DNA of 7,860 bases from an uncultured Oscillospiraceae bacterium (GTDB lineage: Bacteria > Bacillota > Clostridia > Oscillospirales > Acutalibacteraceae): positions 1 to 7,860 of the forward strand of contig CABQCM010000052.1 in the NCBI GenBank assembly GCA_902462665.1, written 5' to 3'. The notes beneath the pieces were generated by a model. That model was not told the DNA's origin and did not search any database. It was given only the letters and a program-made list of their open reading frames with translations. Position numbers and translations under genes: made by a program. Shown in pieces: positions 1 through 5,600 of this stretch; the stretch's first letter is position 1, and each line of letters opens with the position of its first letter.

Positions 1-764
1 CCGCAAAAGCGATTGCCAAAGCAACCGCAACAATTGTAACCGACAAGGAGAAACGCAGCAAATTACTCTACATGATTCTGATTGCAATTTCAGTCGGTTT
101 GGTCATTATTTTAATACCGATTTATTTACTGACGCATCCGATGGAAATGCTGGAGGATGCTTTTGCTGATACGCCAGAGGAAGCAGCGTTTGTTGAACAG
201 TACAAATCAGAGAATGATGACAAGGTGCTGGTAATCGAGGATGACCTAATCATGGAGGGCGTTTATCCTCTACCTGTCAAGGGGGCAAGTATTACGAGTA
301 GTTACGGAAAACGCACTGATCCAATTACCGGATCGCAAGCATTTCATTATGGTACGGATTTCGGGGGAGTATGGATGTCTGAAATCTTTTCGGTGGCTGA
401 CGGTACAGTGGTCTATGTTTGTACCGAAAAAAACAACGGTTACGGAAATCATATGATTATTCAGTATACCGGACAGCGTATCGCAGAGGACGGTACGCTG
501 ATAGCCGAAACCTTTTATGGCTTATATGGACATATGCACGACATTTATATGTTTGAGGGACAATCGGTAAAGCAGGGGGCAGTAATCGGTCTTATGGGCG
601 GCGATCCTGAGCGGGATACCAATCCCGGTAAAAGCACCGGCCCGCATCTGCATTTTGAAATCCGCAGTACCCAAAACGGAACCGGCATTGATCCGACGGG
701 GTATATTTTCCCTGCATCGAAACCCGAAGAAATAACAGAAGGTGAGGCTGATACAAATGAATAA
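1..764 (+). CDS. Membrane-anchored M23-family zinc metallopeptidase (5' partial), conjugation-associated wall hydrolase
   Basis: The frame is open from base 3, so the gene starts before the window. The first ATG inside it, at base 72, lies within a transmembrane segment and has no well-placed ribosome binding site, so it is probably an internal Met. About 23 residues precede it, including a basic stretch (DKEKRSK) just before a hydrophobic helix (about residues 1-20 counted from that Met), which suggests a type II membrane anchor with the catalytic part outside. The C-terminal half is an M23 (LytM-like) domain with the zinc ligands HYGTD (H92, D96) and PHLHFEI (H192, H194), plus the catalytic-type histidine in YGHMH (H154). 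All key residues are present, so it should be an active peptidoglycan endopeptidase. M23 enzymes of this kind occur in Gram-positive conjugative elements, where they locally open the wall for the transfer apparatus. That role is inferred from the neighbours. The acidic tail overlaps the next gene by 8 bases. Confidence 0.88.
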   Translation, partial: AKAIAKATATIVTDKEKRSKLLYMILIAISVGLVIILIPIYLLTHPMEMLEDAFADTPEEAAFVEQYKSENDDKVLVIEDDLIMEGVYPLPVKGASITSSYGKRTDPITGSQAFHYGTDFGGVWMSEIFSVADGTVVYVCTEKNNGYGNHMIIQYTGQRIAEDGTLIAETFYGLYGHMHDIYMFEGQSVKQGAVIGLMGGDPERDTNPGKSTGPHLHFEIRSTQNGTGIDPTGYIFPASKPEEITEGEADTNE

Positions 765-915
765 AAAGAAAATGATTGAGTTGTTTGTCTATGTTGTGAT
801 TGTGGTAGTAGGAATCATTCTGCTAATAACTTCAAATACAAGGGACAATTCTAAACAATACGGCATAACCGGAGAAAGGAGTGCATCCTATGCTGTTGTA
901 TCTGACGAGCAGTAA
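757..915 (+). CDS. Small single-pass membrane protein, 52 residues, unknown function
   Basis: This short gene starts at the ATG at 757, which overlaps the 3' end of the peptidase gene by 8 bases. It is preceded by GGTGAGG at 741-747, a fair ribosome binding site about 9 bases away. It ends at TAA 913-915, inside the start of the next gene. The product begins with a basic MNKKK, then has one strongly hydrophobic stretch (about residues 9-25, rich in V and I), followed by a polar tail of about 27 residues. This reads as a one-helix membrane protein. I do not recognise a family. The overlap on both sides with real genes, the well-placed binding site and the clean membrane segment argue that it is translated. 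It could be a minor subunit or stabiliser of the membrane transfer complex, but that is a guess from context. Confidence 0.6.
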   Translation: MNKKKMIELFVYVVIVVVGIILLITSNTRDNSKQYGITGERSASYAVVSDEQ

Positions 916-1831
916 AAACCGGGATTTGATTGATAAGACGGTAAAGGAAAAGGATTGCACCGTAAAAAAGCTGGTAGGGAAATATGTACTGCAAAAATTC
1001 ATGGTGAAAGACATTCGCAACTATGCCGCTATCCGCTATTTTGTGGTGGACGCTTCCTGTACAAAGGATAGCATAGAACATTTTTGTATGGCGCTGCAAT
1101 CCTTTCAGATGATGTTCCCAGCTAAAATCATTGTTGTGCTGTCTGGACATGAGAAAAAGCAGGACTACATTGACCGATTGATGGCTGCCGGAATCGACAG
1201 CCTTGTTACCGAGGATGAACCGGATGTTGCTGCCGCGCAGCTTCTTGAAACCATGACTGAAAATGAACCGAAAACAAATACGGTTTGGAAAACAAAGAAT
1301 ATACGGATTGCCGTTGCCGGGGCGCAGCGGCGTTGCGGAACAACGGTTACAGCTATGAATTTAGCGTTTTGGCTGTCCGCACAAGGGGCGAAGGTTTGCT
1401 ATTCGGAAACAAACATCAATCGTCATTTGCGTATGATTCTAAAAATATGCGGAGCAGAGCCGGAAGGAAACCACGATACCTATCACGGAGTTGACTTTAC
1501 CTTTTCGGACGAGCTTGACGGGGATTACGATTTTATCATCTATGACTGTGGCGAGCTCAAAGCAGTTACCGATGTTTTTCGAGCAGGGGATAAGCGGATA
1601 CTTTGTGGATCAGCTTTGCCATATGAACTGACAGCGTTTAAACGGGCAATTTCGCTTTGCGGAGAACTAACGGTTCAGCCGGTTGCCGTTGCCGTACCGG
1701 ATGAAATGAAAACATACTGTTCTGACCTCTTGGGGACAAAACTGCTCTTTGCAGAATGTTCGCATACATTGTTCGATGGGTGTGCAAACAGTGGGCTTTA
1801 CAATGAGATGATACGGGAGTTTAAGAAATAA
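890..1831 (+). CDS. CpaE/TadZ-like protein: receiver-like domain plus MinD/ParA-type ATPase with atypical P-loop
   Basis: The 313-residue product has two parts. Residues about 1-120 have the alternating strand/helix pattern of a response-regulator receiver fold (FVVDAS near 53, then AKIIVVLSG near 78-86 and MAAGIDSLVTED near 98-110), followed by a linker. Residues about 137-313 are a MinD/ParA-type SIMIBI ATPase. The P-loop is GAQRRCGTT (about 144-152), followed by a helix (AMNLAFWLSAQGAKV), and the switch region is YDFIIYDCGE (about 214-223). Compared with the usual KGGxGKTT, both P-loop lysines appear to be replaced, as happens in CpaE and TadZ proteins, which act in positioning secretion machinery. 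I infer a localisation or partition role in the conjugation operon. ATP may bind weakly. I chose the ATG at 890 because AGGAG at 877-881 sits 8 bases before it; a GTG at 881 is in frame but overlaps that site. The gene overlaps the small membrane protein gene by 26 bases. Confidence 0.8.
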   Translation: MLLYLTSSKNRDLIDKTVKEKDCTVKKLVGKYVLQKFMVKDIRNYAAIRYFVVDASCTKDSIEHFCMALQSFQMMFPAKIIVVLSGHEKKQDYIDRLMAAGIDSLVTEDEPDVAAAQLLETMTENEPKTNTVWKTKNIRIAVAGAQRRCGTTVTAMNLAFWLSAQGAKVCYSETNINRHLRMILKICGAEPEGNHDTYHGVDFTFSDELDGDYDFIIYDCGELKAVTDVFRAGDKRILCGSALPYELTAFKRAISLCGELTVQPVAVAVPDEMKTYCSDLLGTKLLFAECSHTLFDGCANSGLYNEMIREFKK

Positions 1832-1845
1832 TTACGGAGGAAAAT

Positions 1846-2331
1846 ATGAATAAAATAGAATACCTGAAAGATGTATTTGGATCAGAATTAAAGCCGCGCG
1901 CACGTCTGGTATTGCAATGTCTGGTGTATCACGCTAACAAAGAGGGGACTTGCTTTCCATCCATAAAGGCCATAGCCGCCGAGTGCGGTTATGGCCTTTC
2001 TACTGTTAAACGGGCCTTAAATGATCTGTGTGAGGCTGGATATATCGAAAAGACCGTTCGTTTTGATGAACGCAAGAATGGCGGTCAGACCAGTAATTTA
2101 TACACACTAACAAAAGCAGAACAACCTGCGCCTACCCCCGATACTGAACAGGTTGCGATTATCGAAGAACCCCGTACAAAAGACGCTCCGCCAAGGAATA
2201 ACTGCGCTGCTTCCTATACTTATTCTTTCTCGGCCGGCATGAAAAGGTTATTTATCGAGTTTTGTCCAAAAGAAAAAGCAGCAAACAAAAATAGGTGGAC
2301 TGGAGGGCAGTCCAATTTTATGCCCCCTTGA
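1846..2331 (+). CDS. Winged-helix (HTH_36-like) DNA-binding protein of conjugative elements
   Basis: The 161-residue protein starts at ATG 1846, 5 bases after a consensus GGAGG (1836-1840) and 14 bases after the ATPase gene. Residues about 14-90 form a helix-turn-helix with a wing: FPSIKAIAAECG is the first helix pair, LSTVKRALNDLCEAGYIEK is the recognition helix and following helix, and the wing is rich in R, K and G (RFDERKNGGQTSNLYTL). This pattern matches the HTH_36 / RepA-N-terminal type found in plasmid replication and ICE regulatory proteins. The rest (about 93-161) is a Pro- and Ala-rich linker and a basic tail with no domain I recognise. Likely roles are a transcription regulator of the transfer operon or a DNA-processing accessory protein. 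No replication-initiator catalytic domain is visible. The last codons contain a 7-bp hairpin (2296-2314). The C-terminus may be altered by a rearrangement, since another frame stays open across its stop codon. Confidence 0.8.
   Translation: MNKIEYLKDVFGSELKPRARLVLQCLVYHANKEGTCFPSIKAIAAECGYGLSTVKRALNDLCEAGYIEKTVRFDERKNGGQTSNLYTLTKAEQPAPTPDTEQVAIIEEPRTKDAPPRNNCAASYTYSFSAGMKRLFIEFCPKEKAANKNRWTGGQSNFMPP
2296..2314 (+). terminator. Possible weak transcription terminator overlapping the 3' end of the HTH gene
   Basis: TGGACTG and CAGTCCA form a perfect 7-bp stem with a 5-base GAGGG loop, followed by AATTTTATG. The stem sits just before the stop codon of the HTH gene at 2329-2331. It resembles an intrinsic terminator, but the T run is short (four Ts after AA), so efficiency would be low. 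It could equally be a chance palindrome in coding sequence or an RNA end-stabilising hairpin. It is the only GC-containing hairpin near the end of the conjugation operon. Confidence 0.3.
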
Positions 2332-2502
2332 AACTGTCATTGGAATAGATAATTCTATTAATGGAGGTAAAGTAATATCTGCTAATTCAAATACCATGTT
2401 ATTAAGTTATCAAAATAATCTGGAACAATTGCTTTTACGACAAATACAATAATTAAATTCCGTTGTTTTTTTAAAAAATGATTATATTTACCATTTTTTC
2501 TC

Positions 2503-2531
2503 TTGACATTCCTGGAAATATCATGTATATA
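2503..2531 (+). promoter_or_regulatory. Sigma-A-type promoter for the Rhs gene
   Basis: A perfect -35 box TTGACA (2503-2508) is followed after 17 bases by TATATA (2526-2531), which differs from the TATAAT consensus at one position. An overlapping TATATT at 2528 would give a 19-base spacer. The upstream bases are A/T tracts that could act as an UP element. Transcription would begin near 2538-2540, giving a leader of roughly 105 bases before the Rhs start codon. This suggests the Rhs gene is expressed separately from the conjugation-like operon. Confidence 0.65.
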
Positions 2532-2567
2532 TTAAATTGAAGGATAATTCATCCCTCGAAAAAAGAA

Positions 2568-2609
2568 GTAACGTGTTATATTTGTTATAAGGTACTATAA
2601 CGTTGTTAC
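2568..2609 (+). promoter_or_regulatory. Inverted-repeat cluster in the Rhs leader, possible operator or RNA hairpin
   Basis: Left arm GTAACGTGTTATA (2568-2580) and right arm TATAACGTTGTTAC (2596-2609) are near-perfect inverted copies, differing by a small offset. Nested inside is an exact 6-bp inverted repeat, GTTATA (2584-2589) with TATAAC (2596-2601), around AGGTAC. GTTATA thus occurs twice directly and once inverted. The cluster lies about 30-70 bases downstream of the predicted transcription start. It could bind a dimeric repressor or fold as a 5' leader hairpin. No cognate regulator is identified. Confidence 0.35.
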
Positions 2610-2634
2610 AAAACATTTTAGGTTAAACGAGAAT

Positions 2635-2640
2635 GGAGGA
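2635..2640 (+). promoter_or_regulatory. Ribosome binding site deciding the Rhs start codon
   Basis: GGAGGA lies before two consecutive in-frame ATG codons at 2643 and 2646. Spacing from GGAGG is only 3 bases to the first ATG but 6 to the second, so 2646 is the preferred start. The choice changes the product by a single Met. Confidence 0.65.
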
Positions 2641-2645
2641 AAATG

Positions 2646-5600
2646 ATGAAAAAACTGTCCAAAAAACTGATCGCCATGGTTTTATCTGTCCTCATGGTGA
2701 TAGGAACAATTCCACTGGCAACATTAGCAGAAACAACACAAACTACAAAAGAAAATGAAAACAGTGATTCCACTCTCTACGTCCCTGGGGAGCAAAGTCA
2801 ACAAACTGCCCCCATTCTGACCGAAGTGGTCGAATTGAGGGAGGAAAACGTCAAGCACTTTCGGTTGGAGGACGGCACCTATTTGGCCGCCCAATACGAG
2901 CAACCAATTCATTATGAAGATAACGGCGAATGGAAAGACATCGACAATACCCTGAGTCTGCAGGTGGCGGAGGGCGATGATGACGTCGAGGGTTTTGAAA
3001 ACGCCGAGAACCCCGTAAAAATCAAGCTGGCCAAACATGCGGACAGCAAAAAACTGGTGAAGATAAAGCAAGGTCAGCACCAGATCAGCTGGGCTTACGC
3101 AGCCGCAGACAACCACAAGGCGGCACGGACATTGGAGCCAGATGGTTTACCGGCGGACGAGAAATCTGAGCTTGACTCCAAAGCGGTGCTGGATCGTCTG
3201 ACTTCGGGGATATCTTACGATGATATCGAGCCGGGAATCGACTTGCAGTACATTCTTAGCTCGACCAGCCTGAAAGAAAACATTGTGGTCAAGCAAAAAC
3301 GGGCTCACTATGCTTTTACGCTGAATCTTAACATCAAAAAGCTGACTCCGGCGATGAAAGAGGACGGCGGTATTGATTTTACCGACGCGGATGGTCAGAC
3401 GGTATTCGCAATTCCGGCTCCTTTCATGACCGACGCGAATGGGGCTTATTCCGACGCGGTAAGCTATACGCTCGAGTCCGGTAAAAAGAATAAAGAATAT
3501 ACCCTGACCATCACGGCCGACGATGCGTGGATCAATGCCACCGAGCGGGCGTTTCCCGTGACCATTGACCCGGTTATATCCACACCTCAGGATGATTCGG
3601 TATGCATCGTGAAAAACATTCGCTCCGATAACAGCGCTGATATCGATCAGGAAATGTCCCGCATCGGGCAATATAATGGCTCGAACCGGGTATACATGGA
3701 ATTTAATCTTGATAATCTCGTACCGGGCAACGCCATGGTTACCAATGCTCATCTTTATCTGGCGTTGCAGGCTGACAGTTATCGAACCACCTGGAACAAT
3801 CGCCGTATCGACGTTTACGACGGTTGTCTAAATTACAAATATACCGGCGGAGAGACCGGCCCAACGATTTATTCTATTTCGTGGCCCAACCAACTCAATG
3901 GGGATTCGTTTATCGTTGACTACGCTTCGGTGCCGAGCAGCTACGACAGCCGCGAATTCGATATCACCAAGCTGGTCAAGAAATGGATGGAAGAAGGCAA
4001 TTCCGGGTTAATGCTGCGTTCGAGCGACGAATCCGGGGCGGGTTATCATTGGCTGGCGGGGCCGGATTATTCCGCTGCGGCCAGCCGTCCTCTGTTGGCA
4101 GTTTATTATACCGATGCCAAGGGGCTGGAAAACCATTGGTCTTACCACACTCAGACGGTGGGAAGGGTTACTTCCTCCGTCAATGATTTCAACGGAAATC
4201 TGGTGCTCAGCCATGCCGATTTGGCGGAAAATAATCTTCGTATGCCTTTCTCTATTTCTCATGTCTACAATTCGGCAAAGGTTCGCGACAGCTACTGCAA
4301 ATACAATTCTTCCACCGCTTTCGGGCTGCAAACGGGGAAAGGCTTTCAGCTCAATCTTCAGCAGCGAATCGATCCCGTGACCGATACGGCCATGACACAG
4401 TATGGTTACGCCTACGTTTGGCTAGATGGCGACGGTACCCAGCACTTCTTTAAGGAAGTAACCGACAAGAGCAACACCTGGGAGGATGAAGACGGCTTAA
4501 ATCTCACCCTAACCAAAGAAACCGTCGCTGGTATTGCCTATCTGTATCTGGCGGATAAAGACGATAACCTGTCTGTTTTCAATGCCAGCGATGGGTTGCT
4601 TTATTTCATTACAGATAACCTTCCCAGCAGTACCAATGCGGTTGCGCGTCGTGCCAATTACATTGGCTTGGGTTATAACGGAACCGTGCTCCAGCGGATA
4701 TACAACCCCGAAGGTCAAACCCTGGCTTCTTTTTCCTATAACTCAGCAAACTATCTTACGCAGATCAAGGACAAAGCCAATCGGGTGACCAAATATACCT
4801 ACAATTCTTGGAATCAGTTGACTACCATCACTTATCCCGATGGTACTACCACAAAATTTGATTATTTTACCAACAGCGCCCCTTATGCGATTACGGGTCC
4901 CGATAATACCCAACTGAATTACAGCTATTCTAACGCATCCACGGGACGTGTTACTAAAGTGCAGCAGTATAGCGCCCCGAACGGCAATAATGGACGCTCT
5001 CTGGGGCAGGAAATCCAGTTTTCCTATCTGGCCAATAGCTGTACTGGCTTTGAGTATACCACGCGTACCGGCAATACCGTATCGGAAATGTATGAGTTTG
5101 ACCGCTATGGCCGGGTGTTTAACATTGAGGACTTGGAGGGCGGCGCGGCCAGTTGTGTGTATACTCCCTCGGATAACGACAAGGTCAAAAACCGTATCGT
5201 CAGCGCCAATGCCACGCAAAAATACGTCAATAACCTGCTCAATAACAGCAGCTGCGAGAGCTTTGCCGCAAATGGCAACGCATACGATTGGACGCCCGAA
5301 ACCAGCGGCGGTTCGTATGCTCTGGCGGGGACGGAGCATGCTTATCTCGGCGGCCATAGCTTCCAGTTGTCCAACAGCAGCTACAGTGGCTGGACGAGCG
5401 TGAGCCAGCGATTCGACGCGGAAAGCAATACCACGTATACCTTCTCAGGCTATGTGAAGGGGTCGTCTCTGTCTTATTCCGTGAGCCTGCTGGCTGAGCT
5501 TTACGATGCTTCCGGCAACAAGACGACGATTAGCTCAGGGATGTTTGGCGCCAATTCTGACGGATGGGAACGGCTGGTTCTCACCTTTACCACCCGTTCA

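Larger units (their letters stand above)
2332..2645. other. AT-rich intergenic junction between the conjugation-like operon and the Rhs gene
   Basis: About 310 bases without a convincing gene. The first part (to 2452) carries an open frame that may be a gene remnant. After 2453 the sequence becomes very AT-rich, with a perfect 8-bp inverted repeat AAAAAATG/CATTTTTT (2473-2480 and 2492-2499), then a promoter (2503-2531), a possible operator (2568-2609) and the ribosome binding site of the Rhs gene (2635-2640). Composition differs visibly from both flanks. I see no tRNA, attachment site or insertion-sequence end here. Confidence 0.6.

Noticed and set aside
72..74. ATG at 72 as the start of the M23 peptidase
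   Set aside because: The frame is open to the window edge, the upstream residues fit a basic pre-membrane stretch, and the nearest AAGGAG is about 21 bases away, too far to serve this ATG.
881..883. GTG at 881 as the start of the ATPase gene
   Set aside because: It overlaps the AGGAG ribosome binding site, which is well spaced for the ATG at 890.
1285..1494. 69-codon + strand frame inside the ATPase gene
   Set aside because: It overlaps the P-loop region of a well-supported gene in another frame, and its Arg/Ser-rich translation has no domain.
2473..2499. AAAAAATG/CATTTTTT inverted repeat as a terminator
   Set aside because: The stem is almost all A-T with an 11-base loop and no separate T tract, so it would be weak. 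It more likely reflects AT-rich promoter-upstream sequence.
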